Assembly (NCBI RefSeq): GCF_001514305.1
Contig: NZ_KQ949076.1
Location: 281,678-345,677, forward strand
Direction of reading: 5' to 3'
Length of the DNA stretch: 64,000 bases
From: Streptomyces dysideae
GTDB lineage: Bacteria > Actinomycetota > Actinomycetes > Streptomycetales > Streptomycetaceae
Positions 1 through 7,464 of this stretch are shown here, one piece after another. A model generated the notes under the pieces. It had not been told where the DNA came from. It saw only the letters and a program-made list of their open reading frames with translations, and did not search any database. Both the position numbers and the translations under genes were made by a program. Within the stretch, counting starts at the first letter, position 1; every line of letters starts with the position of its first letter.

Positions 1-1
1 C

Positions 2-601
2 GTGATGTTCATCAACCTCGCGCCGACGGGCTCGAACGCCAACCTGACGTCGTACCTGTTCGGGTCGCTGTCGACGGTGAGCGAGTCGGACGTCACGGCG
101 ATCATCATCCTCGCGACCTTCGTGGTGCTGGTCACCCTCGGTCTGCGCCGCCAGCTGTTCGCGGTCAGCCAGGACGAGGAGTTCGCCCGGGTCACCGGCC
201 TGCCGGTGCGCGCGCTGAACCTGCTGACGGCGATCACGGCCGCGGTGACGGTGACGGTCGCGATGCGCGTGGTCGGCCTGCTCCTGGTCTCGGCGCTCAT
301 GGTCGTACCCGTGGCGGCGGCGCAGCAGATGACCCGCAGCTTCGCGGCCACGTTCGCGATCGCGGTGGCCATCGGCGTCTCGGTGACGATCGGCGGTACG
401 GTCACCTCGTACTACCAGGACGTGCCGCCCGGCGCGACGATCGTGCTGCTGACCATCGCGGCGTTCATCGTGCTGACGGCGCTGGCGACCCCGCTGGCCC
501 GCCGCCGCGCGCGGGCACTGGCCGCGGCGCAGCCCGCCGGGGACCCCGCGGAATGCACGATTCCGGCCACCCGGGAGGGCGGCGGCAAGGTCGCCGTCTG
601 A
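2..601 (+). CDS. znuB: Zinc/manganese-type ABC transporter permease, C-terminal part
   Basis: This is the C-terminal 199 residues of an ABC-3 family (ZnuB/MntB-type) membrane permease. The visible start is only the first start-like codon in the window, and the gene surely begins upstream. Several hydrophobic segments are visible (about residues 33-47, 75-107, 113-135 and 142-163), with the family's polar loop motif DEEFARVTGLPV near residue 57. It would carry metal across the inner membrane together with an ATPase and a solute-binding lipoprotein lying to the left. The zinc-sensing repressor gene follows 59 bp downstream on the same strand, so zinc is the likely substrate. Confidence 0.88.
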   Translation: MMFINLAPTGSNANLTSYLFGSLSTVSESDVTAIIILATFVVLVTLGLRRQLFAVSQDEEFARVTGLPVRALNLLTAITAAVTVTVAMRVVGLLLVSALMVVPVAAAQQMTRSFAATFAIAVAIGVSVTIGGTVTSYYQDVPPGATIVLLTIAAFIVLTALATPLARRRARALAAAQPAGDPAECTIPATREGGGKVAV

Positions 602-660
602 CCGCGCACAGGCAGGGCTGGCACAATGGCCCGGCAAGTGCAGACGTGAGGAGGCAACCG

Positions 661-1071
661 GTGACGACCGCTGGACCGCCCGTCAAGGGCCGCGCGACCC
701 GGCAGCGGGCCGCCGTGGCGGCGGCCCTGGACGAGGTCGACGAGTTCCGCAGTGCGCAGGAACTGCACGACATGCTGAAGCACAAGGGCGACTCGGTCGG
801 GCTGACCACGGTGTACCGCACCCTGCAGTCCCTCGCCGACGCCGGCGAGGTCGACGTGCTGCGCACCTCCGACGGCGAGTCCGTCTACCGCCGCTGCTCG
901 ACCGGCGAACACCACCACCACCTCGTCTGCCGCGTCTGCGGCAAGGCCGTCGAGGTCGAGGGCCCGGCGGTGGAGAAGTGGGCGGAGGCCATCGCGGCGG
1001 AACACGGGTACGTGAACGTGGCACACACGGTGGAGATCTTCGGCACGTGCGCGGAGTGCGCGGCGCGTTGA
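661..1071 (+). CDS. zur: Zinc-responsive Fur-family repressor Zur
   Basis: This is a 136-residue Fur-superfamily regulator. The N-terminal winged helix contains the recognition segment GLTTVYRTLQSL at about residues 45-56. A histidine cluster (GEHHHHLVC) follows, then two CxxC pairs (CRVCGK and CAEC) that form the structural zinc site typical of Fur/Zur. The GTG start at 661 is preceded by GAGGAGG at about 8 bp; a longer reading from 553 would overlap the permease gene and adds nothing conserved. Its place directly after a zinc-type permease supports Zur over Fur or PerR. It is expected to repress zinc uptake and zinc-free ribosomal protein genes when zinc is plentiful. Confidence 0.93.
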   Translation: MTTAGPPVKGRATRQRAAVAAALDEVDEFRSAQELHDMLKHKGDSVGLTTVYRTLQSLADAGEVDVLRTSDGESVYRRCSTGEHHHHLVCRVCGKAVEVEGPAVEKWAEAIAAEHGYVNVAHTVEIFGTCAECAAR

Positions 1072-1107
1072 GCCGGATTCCGTGCGGGTGAGTGGGGGTT
1101 CGCGTCC

Positions 1108-1182
1108 CTGGGGGCTGCCGCCCCCAGCCCCCCCCGCTTCGGCCCTGAACGGGCCTCGTCCTTCAAACGCCGGACGGGCTGA
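1108..1182. repeat. Dispersed repeat module A, copy 1 (hairpin plus conserved tail)
   Basis: A perfect hairpin occupies 1108-1127 (8-bp stem, CTGGGGGC/GCCCCCAG). It is followed by a tail running CGGCCCTGAACGGGCC to CGCCGGACGGGCTGA. The same hairpin-plus-tail arrangement occurs again at 41285-41353. It lies between the convergent zur and YcxB-like genes and could act as a bidirectional terminator. Confidence 0.7.
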
Positions 1183-1200
1183 GTAAGTCAGCCCGGGCGG

Positions 1201-1740
1201 TCACACGTGGTGCAGGTGGCGGTCGAGCATCGTGCGCAGCCGGTCGAGGTCGGCCGGTTGGGCCGCCCCGCGCTTGACGAGCACCATCGCGCACCGTCCT
1301 CCCCGGTCGGGGCTGCGCAGGACGAAGACGCGGTCGGACTCGGCGTAGCTGCCGAAGTTCCCCCAGGTCTGGTGCACATCGGCGTGAGCGCCCGTGGCCC
1401 GTATTCCCTCGGCGTTCACCGTCACGCGGACCAGGCCCTGGTGCTGCTGCGCCTTCAGTGTCGTGCGGGCGGTGAAGTGCGGCGCGAAGTACAGGAGCAC
1501 CGCGCACCCCACGAACATCAGCCCCGGCAGGAGAAAGTTCTCAGGGTGGCTCACATCCAGGACCAGGAGACCCAGGCCCAGAAGTCCGAAGACGGCGAGA
1601 AAGGCCGGTCGGTAGACAAGAGCGGCCACCCCTCGCGTGCGTACGAGGGTCCTGAGGCCTTCCACCAGGTCGGCGTGCTGGTGCTCGTACTCCAGCACGA
1701 CCTGGTCCTCCCGCGGCTCAGCGGTCTGCTCCTCGATCAC
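1201..1740 (-). CDS. YcxB-like membrane protein
   Basis: This is a 179-residue protein with two adjacent hydrophobic segments (about residues 45-62 and 68-85) followed by a soluble domain. The domain contains VTVNAEGIRATGAHADVHQTW, the pattern of the YcxB-like C-terminal domain in which a tryptophan follows an immune-like beta stretch. The GTG start at 1740 is chosen because CCGAGGAGGGG precedes it at about 6 bp; upstream extensions run into non-conserved sequence. Its function is unknown. It is convergent with zur and precedes no obvious operon partner. Confidence 0.75.
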   Translation of the reverse strand: MIEEQTAEPREDQVVLEYEHQHADLVEGLRTLVRTRGVAALVYRPAFLAVFGLLGLGLLVLDVSHPENFLLPGLMFVGCAVLLYFAPHFTARTTLKAQQHQGLVRVTVNAEGIRATGAHADVHQTWGNFGSYAESDRVFVLRSPDRGGRCAMVLVKRGAAQPADLDRLRTMLDRHLHHV

Positions 1741-1810
1741 GGCCCCTCCTCGGTCCTTCGGTGACGAGCCGTGATCGTAGCCGCAGGGATCCGACAAGCG
1801 ACCCGTGGGC

Positions 1811-2644
1811 CTACTCCTGCCTGCCCTCCATGGCCAGCAGCTCCTCGTTCGGGATCGCCCCGCCGAAGCGCCGGTCGCGCGACGCGAACTCCACGCAGGC
1901 GCGCCACAGGTCACGGCGGTCGAAGTCCGGCCACAGGACGTCCTGGAAGACCATCTCGGCGTAGGCGCTCTGCCAGAGAAGGTAGTTGGACGTGCGCTGC
2001 TCGCCGCTCGGGCGAAGGAACAGGTCGACGTCCGGCATGTCGGGGTAGTAGAGGTACTTCGCGAACGTCTTCTCGTTCACCTTCGACGGGTCGAGCCGGC
2101 CCGCCCGCACGTCCTCCGCCAGCGCCTGCGCCGCGTCGGCGATCTCCGCGCGGCCGCCGTAGTTCATGCAGAAGTAGAGCGTGAGGCGGTCGTTGTCCTT
2201 CGTCTGCTCCTGGGCGACCTGGAGCTCCTTCGCCACCGACTTCCACAGCTTGGGCATCCGGCCCACCCAGCGCACCCGGATCCCCAGCTCGTCCAACTGG
2301 TCACGGGTCTTGCGGATGAAGTCGCGGTTGAAGTTCATGAGGAAGCGCACCTCGTCGGGCGACCGCTTCCAGTTCTCCGTGGAGAAGGCGTACAGGGAGA
2401 TCGCGCCGACCCCGATCTCGACCCCGCCCTGGAGCACGTCCAGCACGCACTCGGCGCCCACCTTGTGCCCCTCCGTGCGCGGCAGCCCCCGCTCCTTGGC
2501 CCAGCGGCCGTTCCCGTCCATGACGATCGCCACATGCTTGGGGACCAGTTCCCCGGGGAGCTTCGGTGCGCGGGCCCCGGACGGGTGCGGCTCCGGCGCC
2601 TTGTACTCCCGGCGCTGCCGCCCCAGAATCCCGCGTACGACCAT
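1811..2644 (-). CDS. uppS: Isoprenyl transferase (undecaprenyl diphosphate synthase)
   Basis: This is a 277-residue cis-prenyltransferase that condenses isopentenyl diphosphate onto an allylic primer to make the long-chain lipid carrier for peptidoglycan. The signature [12 protein letters not shown] starts at residue 42, with the catalytic Asp at 43. [15 protein letters not shown] and the C-terminal [16 protein letters not shown]...YAEMVF block are all present. The length is normal for the family, with a somewhat long basic N-terminal extension. It lies 49 bp downstream of recO on the same strand, an arrangement conserved in Streptomyces. Confidence 0.95.
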   Translation of the reverse strand: MVVRGILGRQRREYKAPEPHPSGARAPKLPGELVPKHVAIVMDGNGRWAKERGLPRTEGHKVGAECVLDVLQGGVEIGVGAISLYAFSTENWKRSPDEVRFLMNFNRDFIRKTRDQLDELGIRVRWVGRMPKLWKSVAKELQVAQEQTKDNDRLTLYFCMNYGGRAEIADAAQALAEDVRAGRLDPSKVNEKTFAKYLYYPDMPDVDLFLRPSGEQRTSNYLLWQSAYAEMVFQDVLWPDFDRRDLWRACVEFASRDRRFGGAIPNEELLAMEGRQE

Positions 2645-2693
2645 GTGCTTCTCGTCTCCCTTGCTGTCCGCGCGAGCTTTCTACGCTTGCTGT

Positions 2694-3446
2694 CTACGCT
2701 TGCTTTTCCACGTACCGAAGTGAGCGCAGCCCGCGCTCCAGATGCCAGTGCAGGTAGGCGGACACCAGCCCGCTCCCCTCCCGGACGTACCGTGCCTCGC
2801 ACGCGTCCGCGGTCTCCCAGTCTCCCGTAAGCAGCGCACCGAGCAGCTCCAGGGTCTGCGGCGAGGGTACGACGCTGCCGGCCACCCGGCAGTCGACGCA
2901 GACGGAGCCGCCGGAGGCCACCGAGAAGAACCGGTTCGGCCCCGGCATCCCGCACCTCGCGCAGTCGCTGAAGGTGGGCGCGTAGCCGTTGACGGCGAGG
3001 GAGCGCAGCAGGAAGGCGTCGAGGACGAGGTGCGGCGCGTGCTCCCCGTTGGCGAGGGTGCGCAGGGCGCCCACGAGCAGCAGGTACTGCTGCACGGCCG
3101 GCTCGCCCTCATGATCCGTGAACCGCTCCGCCGTCTCCAGCATGGCCGTCCCGGCGGTATACCGCGAGTAATCGGTCACGATCCCACTGCCGTACGGCGC
3201 GATGGTCTCGCTCTGCGTGCACAGCGGCAGCCCGCGCCCGATCAGCTCGCTCCCCCGCGCGAAGAACTGCACGTCGACGTGGGAGAAGGGTTCGAGGCGC
3301 GCCCCGAACTTGGACTTGGTGCGCCGTACACCGCGGGCGACGGCCCGTACCCGGCCGTGACCGCGCGTGAGCAGCGTGATGATCCGGTCCGCCTCACCGA
3401 GTTTCTGGGTCCGCAAGACGATGCCGTCGTCCCGGAAGAGACTCAT
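2694..3446 (-). CDS. recO: DNA repair protein RecO
   Basis: This is a 250-residue RecO, which loads RecA on SSB-coated single strands in RecF-pathway repair. The N-terminal OB fold (MSLFRDDGIVLRTQKLGEAD) is followed by an alpha-helical domain and a four-cysteine zinc site, CARCGMPGPN...CVDC. The start at 3446 overlaps the stop of a 43-codon upstream reading frame (ATGA). That frame begins with a second copy of RecO residues 1-22. In the first 22 codons this in-gene copy uses rarer codons (TTG, AAA, CGG) than the upstream copy. Confidence 0.95.
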   Translation of the reverse strand: MSLFRDDGIVLRTQKLGEADRIITLLTRGHGRVRAVARGVRRTKSKFGARLEPFSHVDVQFFARGSELIGRGLPLCTQSETIAPYGSGIVTDYSRYTAGTAMLETAERFTDHEGEPAVQQYLLLVGALRTLANGEHAPHLVLDAFLLRSLAVNGYAPTFSDCARCGMPGPNRFFSVASGGSVCVDCRVAGSVVPSPQTLELLGALLTGDWETADACEARYVREGSGLVSAYLHWHLERGLRSLRYVEKQA

Positions 3447-3574
3447 CGCGCACCACCGCGGGTTTCCTGCCGGGGGTACGGGGGTCGCCCCCCGGGAGAG
3501 CACAGCATGATCCGGTCCGCCTCACCCAGCTTCTGGGTGCGCAGCACGATGCCGTCGTCGCGGAACAGACTCAT
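3443..3574 (-). CDS. 43-codon leader frame made from a duplicated recO start
   Basis: The reading frame starts with ATG at 3574. It encodes the same first 22 residues as RecO, then diverges into LCSPGGRPPYPRQETRGGAR and stops at a TGA overlapping the ATG of recO. All seven nucleotide differences in the duplicated 68 bp are synonymous. Translation of this frame would deliver ribosomes to recO by termination-reinitiation. Alternatively it is only the displaced original recO start. I cannot show that the peptide is made. Confidence 0.55.
   Translation of the reverse strand: MSLFRDDGIVLRTQKLGEADRIMLCSPGGRPPYPRQETRGGAR
3467..3496 (+). repeat. 30-bp palindromic element between the two recO starts
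   Basis: This is a GC-rich 30-mer beginning CTGCCGGGGG and ending CCCCCCGGG, with self-complementary G and C tracts. It matches 26 of 30 positions of the element at 61995-62024 (opposite strand), which sits between the two dnaJ ends. Ten bases separate it from the displaced recO copy and 20 from the functional start. Confidence 0.75.
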
Positions 3575-3604
3575 GGACCCATTCTCCCGTACGCGCGCAC
3601 GGGC

Positions 3605-4267
3605 TCAGCGCGCCCGGTCGGGAACGCGTATGGCGTCCCAGGGCGCGAGGTTCCACGGGCTGGATCGATTCGCCGGGTCGAGCAGCGACCGCAGATGCGC
3701 GTCGGCGAGGGCCTGCGGGGCGGGAAACCCGCCGTCCGGGCTGCCCTGGCTGCCCTGGCTCCCTTGGGTGGCCTGGGTCGCCCGGAGATCCCCCCGCCAC
3801 ACCTTCCGCCCCAGCAGATAGTGATCGGCGTACTCCCGCCAGGACCCGTACGTCCCCGCCACCGCCGGCACGATGTTCTTCAGCGCCGTCCATGCCTCCG
3901 CCTCGCTGAGCAGCCCGCACGCGAAACCCCGACGGGAGATGTCGACGTACAGCGCGGCGTCCCAGGCGAGCGGCGAGACGCCGGTGAGCCGGTACGCCCG
4001 CGCCCGGTAGCCACTGCGGGACAGCTCGTCGAGACGGCCGACCAGGGCGTCGCGCGAGGCGATGTCCCACTGGTCGGCCAGCCAGCGCCGGGCTGCCTCG
4101 TCGTCGATCCGCGTGAACGGGTACAGGGTCGTCCGCGAGGCGCTCCGGTCCCGGCTCACCGGGGCGCTCAGCGACACCATCCACAGCTGGTGCGCCGTGA
4201 GCGGGACCGGGTACCGGCGGGCGGCCCGCGGCCGTCTCCATCTCCCTGCGCTGCTCCACAAACCCAT
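3605..4267 (-). CDS. DUF1266-type protein
   Basis: This is a 220-residue protein resembling the actinobacterial DUF1266 family. Markers are LTAHQLWMVSLSAPVS near residue 23, DEAARRWLADQWDI, the YRARAYRLTGVSPLAWDAALYVDISRRG block and the C-terminal SLLDPANRSSPWNLAPWD. A short low-complexity stretch (ATQATQGSQGSQGS) comes from 9-bp tandem repeats near 3751-3785. No catalytic motif is recognisable and its function is unknown. The ATG at 4267 has only a weak Shine-Dalgarno, so the true start may be slightly downstream. Confidence 0.72.
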   Translation of the reverse strand: MGLWSSAGRWRRPRAARRYPVPLTAHQLWMVSLSAPVSRDRSASRTTLYPFTRIDDEAARRWLADQWDIASRDALVGRLDELSRSGYRARAYRLTGVSPLAWDAALYVDISRRGFACGLLSEAEAWTALKNIVPAVAGTYGSWREYADHYLLGRKVWRGDLRATQATQGSQGSQGSPDGGFPAPQALADAHLRSLLDPANRSSPWNLAPWDAIRVPDRAR

Positions 4268-4302
4268 GCGCCCGCACCCTACTCAGGGCCGACGTCAGGT
4301 GG

Positions 4303-4518
4303 TCAAGGGACCTCTCCCCGGCTGCGTGCGTTGGCGTACGCCGTCGCCGCGCTCAGCCGCTCGGTCTGGGTGGCCCTGCGTACGGCACCCGGTTCGGCGT
4401 CCCATTCCTTCCCCCCTCCGTACGGTCTGAGCTGAACGTACGGTCCCTCATGCCCCATCACGATGCCCATCCTTCCGTTACAGGTGTCCACGACGTACGA
4501 CCCGATGGGCGGCTTCAC
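4303..4518 (-). CDS. Small conserved protein of the XRE/DUF397 neighbourhood
   Basis: This 71-residue protein begins VKPPIGSYVVDTCNGRMGIV and contains GPYVQLRPYGGGKEWDAEP. It looks like the small SH3-like actinobacterial proteins often encoded next to XRE/DUF397 pairs. Its GTG start overlaps the TGA of the preceding gene (GTGA at 4515-4518). That fixes the start and implies translational coupling. Its function is unknown. Confidence 0.7.
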   Translation of the reverse strand: MKPPIGSYVVDTCNGRMGIVMGHEGPYVQLRPYGGGKEWDAEPGAVRRATQTERLSAATAYANARSRGEVP

Positions 4519-4724
4519 CGCAGCACCGCCGTGAGGTGCCGCACGACTTCCACGGAACACCGGCCCAATTCGACGAGCGGGCAAGGGGCTTCCCGCGCGA
4601 GACTCGCCGGGTCCAGCCGGAGTGTCGGGAGCTTAATTCCGGCCTGCACCAGTGCAGCCCGCAATTCCTTCACTGCTTCCTCCGCTTCTTCGACGCAGAG
4701 CGCCGAGTGCTGTGCCTTCACCAC
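4515..4724 (-). CDS. Small acidic helical protein coupled to the next gene
   Basis: This is a 69-residue protein (VVKAQHSALCVEEAEEAVKELRAALVQAG...). The GTG start at 4724 is preceded by AGGAGGGG at about 5 bp; a second GTG follows immediately. It is predicted mostly helical with no membrane segment. It is divergent from the XRE regulator across about 110 bp that should hold both promoters. No family is recognised beyond its association with such loci. Confidence 0.6.
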   Translation of the reverse strand: MVKAQHSALCVEEAEEAVKELRAALVQAGIKLPTLRLDPASLAREAPCPLVELGRCSVEVVRHLTAVLR

Positions 4725-4836
4725 GATCCCCTCCTATTTGGGTTTCACTCTTCACATCTCCATGGTGACTTGTTGCGCCTAGACTCGGCAGGAGTCTGTG
4801 CTCTACAAGTGTGGGGCAGCGCAAAGGAGTTGATCC

Positions 4837-5670
4837 ATGGCCAATGGTTCACGGCAGGCGGCGTGGGAGTTCTTCGGGGCTGAGCTGAAGCGGTGGCGGG
4901 AGGAGGCGGGGCTCACTCAGGTGCAACTGGGGGACCGTGTCTTCGTTTCCGGTGGGCATATCGGCCAATTCGAACAGACCATTCGGAAACCTCAGTTGGA
5001 TGTGGCGCAGCGGATTGACGAGGTGCTACAAACCGCTGGTTTTTTCGAACGGCTTTGGCGAAAGCTCATCAAGGAGCAGCCGTATACGGAGTACTTCGCG
5101 CACGCGGTGGAGCTGGAGCGGTTGGCGACGGAGATCCTGCAGTTCGCGCCGACGGTGGTCCCGGGGCTTCTCCAGACGCCGCAATACGCTCGGGCGGTGT
5201 TCCTGGCGAGCAATCCGCTCGCCACCGACGAGTACATCGAGGAACTGGTCAGGGGACGCATCTATCGGGCGCGGATCCTCAAGGACGCTACACGGCCCGT
5301 GTATTGGGCGGTCCTCCACGAGACGGCCCTGCGCATCCCGGTCGGCGATGCGGGGGTCATGACGCGCCAACTGGATCACATCGCGGCTCTGATGCGGGAG
5401 CGCAAGGTGCTGGTGCAGGTGCTTCCGTTCGCGGCTGGGGCTCACCCGGAGATGGGCAAGATGATGATGCTCATGAAGTTCGAGGACGCTCCGCCAACCG
5501 TCTATACAGAAGGGATGCGTTCGGGGAGTCTGCTGGACGAACCGACGGTGGTGAGGCGGATCCAGGAGTCATACGATCTCATCAGGGCCGCCGCGTTGTC
5601 GCCGGAGGCGTCCCTGGCCCTGCTCGAGTCGGCAGCAGAGGACTACAGACGATGCGCGAGTACGACCTGA
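4837..5670 (+). CDS. XRE-family regulator with DUF5753 (Scr1-like)
   Basis: This is a 277-residue protein. The N-terminal helix-turn-helix (about residues 15-70; LKRWREEAGLTQVQLGDRVFVSGGHIGQFE) is followed by a DUF5753 domain (FAPTVVPGLLQTPQYARAVF and VLHETALRIPVG). This is the standard regulator half of the abundant Streptomyces XRE/DUF397 pairs, treated as toxin-antitoxin-like or BldB-type developmental modules. AAAGGAG precedes the ATG. The 3' end overlaps the start of its DUF397 partner by 19 bp. Codon use is less GC-biased than in the housekeeping genes, consistent with accessory origin. Confidence 0.88.
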   Translation: MANGSRQAAWEFFGAELKRWREEAGLTQVQLGDRVFVSGGHIGQFEQTIRKPQLDVAQRIDEVLQTAGFFERLWRKLIKEQPYTEYFAHAVELERLATEILQFAPTVVPGLLQTPQYARAVFLASNPLATDEYIEELVRGRIYRARILKDATRPVYWAVLHETALRIPVGDAGVMTRQLDHIAALMRERKVLVQVLPFAAGAHPEMGKMMMLMKFEDAPPTVYTEGMRSGSLLDEPTVVRRIQESYDLIRAAALSPEASLALLESAAEDYRRCASTT

Positions 5671-5861
5671 GCAACGCCCGCTGGCGCAAGAGCAGCCACA
5701 GCGGCGGCGACGGCGGGGAAGAGTGCATCGAGGTCGCCGACGGAGTCCCCGGCGTCATACCCGTCCGCGACAGCAAGCTCGCCGCCGACAGCCCTGTCCT
5801 CATCTTCCCGGCCTCGGCCTGGACCGCCTTCGTCACCTTCACCCACACCTCGGCCACCTGA
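5652..5861 (+). CDS. DUF397 partner protein
   Basis: This is a 69-residue protein of the DUF397 family. The diagnostic order DLSNARWRKSSHSGGDGGEECIEVA, then VPVRDSK-like and FPASAWTAFV, is complete. It overlaps the XRE gene by 19 bp, so the two are translated together. In characterised pairs the DUF397 protein binds the XRE partner. Its direct biochemical role here is unproven. Confidence 0.88.
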   Translation: MREYDLSNARWRKSSHSGGDGGEECIEVADGVPGVIPVRDSKLAADSPVLIFPASAWTAFVTFTHTSAT

Positions 5862-5929
5862 ACGGAGTTCATCCGTACCGTCGGGGCCGCCCGCTTCTTC
5901 GCCAGTGTCGTGCTTCCACGGCCCGAGTA

Positions 5930-6130
5930 AAGGGCGCTGCGCGTCGCCTTCGGCGATGGCCCTGCGGGCCACCCTTGACTCGGGCCGCTCCAGCACGGGT
6001 GAGAAGCGAGCGAGCGGCCCGGAAAGGCGGGTGACCGAGGCAAGTCGACCCCATCGGTTGGTCATGAGGTGCCCGGCGGAGGGGGCGCGGTCTCGCCTCG
6101 CCGGCACGTCGGGTGGGCTTGGCGGCGAAG
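5930..6130. repeat. Left arm of a large imperfect inverted repeat
   Basis: This stretch is the imperfect reverse complement of parts of 6950-7345. Two blocks are very clear: 5933-5978 against 7289-7340, and 5973-6044 against 7066-7133. Weaker similarity continues to about 6130 (a CTCGCC...GGGTGGGCTTGGCGG block). The arm is uninterrupted, whereas the right arm is split by a 155-bp insertion. No gene is recognisable between 5862 and 6340. Confidence 0.75.
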
Positions 6131-6340
6131 AGTCGGTGGGTGGGGCGCGATAGCCCCGCACGGGCACACCGGGTGAGCTGGCGGCTCGCGGCGGGCGAGT
6201 GGGGCGTGTCGCCTACCCGCGTGCGCGGGAGACGCCAGACAGGGCAGGATGGCAACAAGGTAAGCCTCACAACTCACCCAACCCGTAAGGCCCTTCTCAC
6301 GTCACGGGCCGATCACGACCACCGTTGCTCCCAAGACGGG

Positions 6341-6526
6341 CTATGGCAGTGCTGGCCAGACCAACGCCTGGGCGATGATGACGTTCTCACCGTTGAAGGT
6401 GATGGCGGGGCCTTCGTGCAGTTCGTAGCCAAGGCCGATCGCTTCGCTCACACGCTGGCAGAACGCGGGCTCGTCCGGGCCGGTCAAGACTCGGTAGATG
6501 GGCAATCCGTCTGGTGGTGTGCTCAT
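6341..6526 (-). CDS. DUF1737 small protein
   Basis: This is a 61-residue protein with the DUF1737 pattern YRVLTGPDEPAFCQRVSEA...GYELHEGPAITFNGENVIIAQALVW, complete from start to end. Its function is unknown. It is the only intact gene inside the roughly 1-kb interval flanked by the large inverted repeat, so it may have arrived as passenger DNA. No clear Shine-Dalgarno precedes the ATG. Confidence 0.75.
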   Translation of the reverse strand: MSTPPDGLPIYRVLTGPDEPAFCQRVSEAIGLGYELHEGPAITFNGENVIIAQALVWPALP

Positions 6527-6680
6527 GAGGAAAAGGATCTCAGGCTCCCCGCCAACCGAGCCGCCGGGCCAGCATGTCGCGCTCGGCGGTTCGTCGACCG
6601 GAGGCCGACTGAGGGGTGGGCTGGGCGGCGAGAGCGACCACTGCCCGCCCCAACCACCTCACCCATCCCACCTCAGAAGC

Positions 6681-6757
6681 AATTGGAGGATTTGGGTCAC
6701 CACAGGGCCCTCCGACCAGGGCCTTTCCAGACCCGGCATGACACAAATCCTCCAATT
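6681..6757. repeat. Nested 77-bp palindrome with AT-rich ends
   Basis: The outer arms AATTGGAGGATTTG (6681-6694) and CAAATCCTCCAATT (6744-6757) are perfectly complementary. Inside are GGGTC/GACCC and AGGGCCCT/AGGGCCT-type pairings, giving a long folded structure. The outer arms are unusually AT-rich for this genome. It could be a miniature mobile element, a structured RNA or a strong terminator. Confidence 0.75.
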
Positions 6758-6949
6758 ACGTCGCGACTGGACTGCTCGCGCCCGCTCACGAACGCAGCCG
6801 GTCACCAAAACAGCGCCGGTCGCACCCGGCGTACCCCGATCACCACGCGCCCTCCACTCCCACTCACCACAAGCCGCCAAGCCGACCCGGCGTGCGCGGA
6901 TCGGCCGACGCGCCTACCCACGAGCCGTCAGCCGCTGAGCCATCCCGGC

Positions 6950-7345
6950 GCACCCCCACCCCACCACCGGCCGCAAGCCGCCAAGCCCGCCCGGCGTGCA
7001 GGCGAGACGCGACCGCGCACCGCCAACCCCGGCCCACCCCACACCCAACAGCAGCCGCCAACTTGCCTCGGCCACCCGCTCTCCCCGGCCGCCCGCTCGC
7101 TTCTCACCCGCGCTGGAGCGGCCTGAGTCAAGGGGGGTCTTCGAATTTAAGCGGTGCGCGGGAAGCGCTGGCGCGGAGCGGTGACTCGCGAGGATGTGAC
7201 ACCCGGCGCTGAAGTGTCACGTCCTTGCTGGCGAAGGCCACAGCGGCAGGCACCTGCAAAGAGCCGCACCGCCTAACTTCGAAGACCCGTCAAGGGTGGC
7301 CCGCAGGGCCGTCGGCGCAGCCGACGCGAAGCGACGCGGCCCGCA
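6950..7345. repeat. Right arm of the large inverted repeat, interrupted by a MITE
   Basis: This arm mirrors 5930-6130. Its match is broken at 7135-7289 by a miniature element with its own terminal repeats. Outside that insertion the arm restores continuity with the left arm. No protein-coding gene is recognised in 6527-7338 apart from these repeats; the open frames seen there are low-complexity shadows. Confidence 0.7.
7135..7289. mobile_element. 155-bp MITE with 7-bp target duplication
   Basis: The ends carry the 11-bp perfect inverted repeat GGGTCTTCGAA (7135-7145) and TTCGAAGACCC (7278-7288). The element is flanked by direct repeats TCAAGGG at 7128-7134 and 7290-7296. The inverted paralogue at about 5956-5985 has a single TCAAGGG at the equivalent place and no insertion, so it acts as a natural empty site. 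There is no coding capacity, so it must depend on a transposase elsewhere. Confidence 0.78.
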
Positions 7346-7436
7346 CCAACCGTCGCACCCTCGCCGCCGCGCTCGGCACGGCGGGCCTCGTCAACTACCC
7401 GACGGAGTGGTGGCACTGGTCGTACGGCGACCGCTG
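7339..7436 (+). pseudogene. C-terminal fragment of a VanX-type D-Ala-D-Ala dipeptidase
   Basis: The plus-strand frame reads ARTNRRTLAAALGTAGLVNY and then PTEWWHWSYGDR. This is the C-terminal active-site block of VanX-family dipeptidases, including the Glu and the zinc-ligand His of EWWHWSYGD. Everything upstream is repeat sequence rather than the N-terminal three quarters of the enzyme, and the homology ends at the C-terminus. The fragment is therefore a relic, left by a deletion or insertion that fused the repeat arm to it. Confidence 0.75.
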
Positions 7437-7464
7437 CGGGGCGCTGAAGCGTAGGAGCGGCGCG

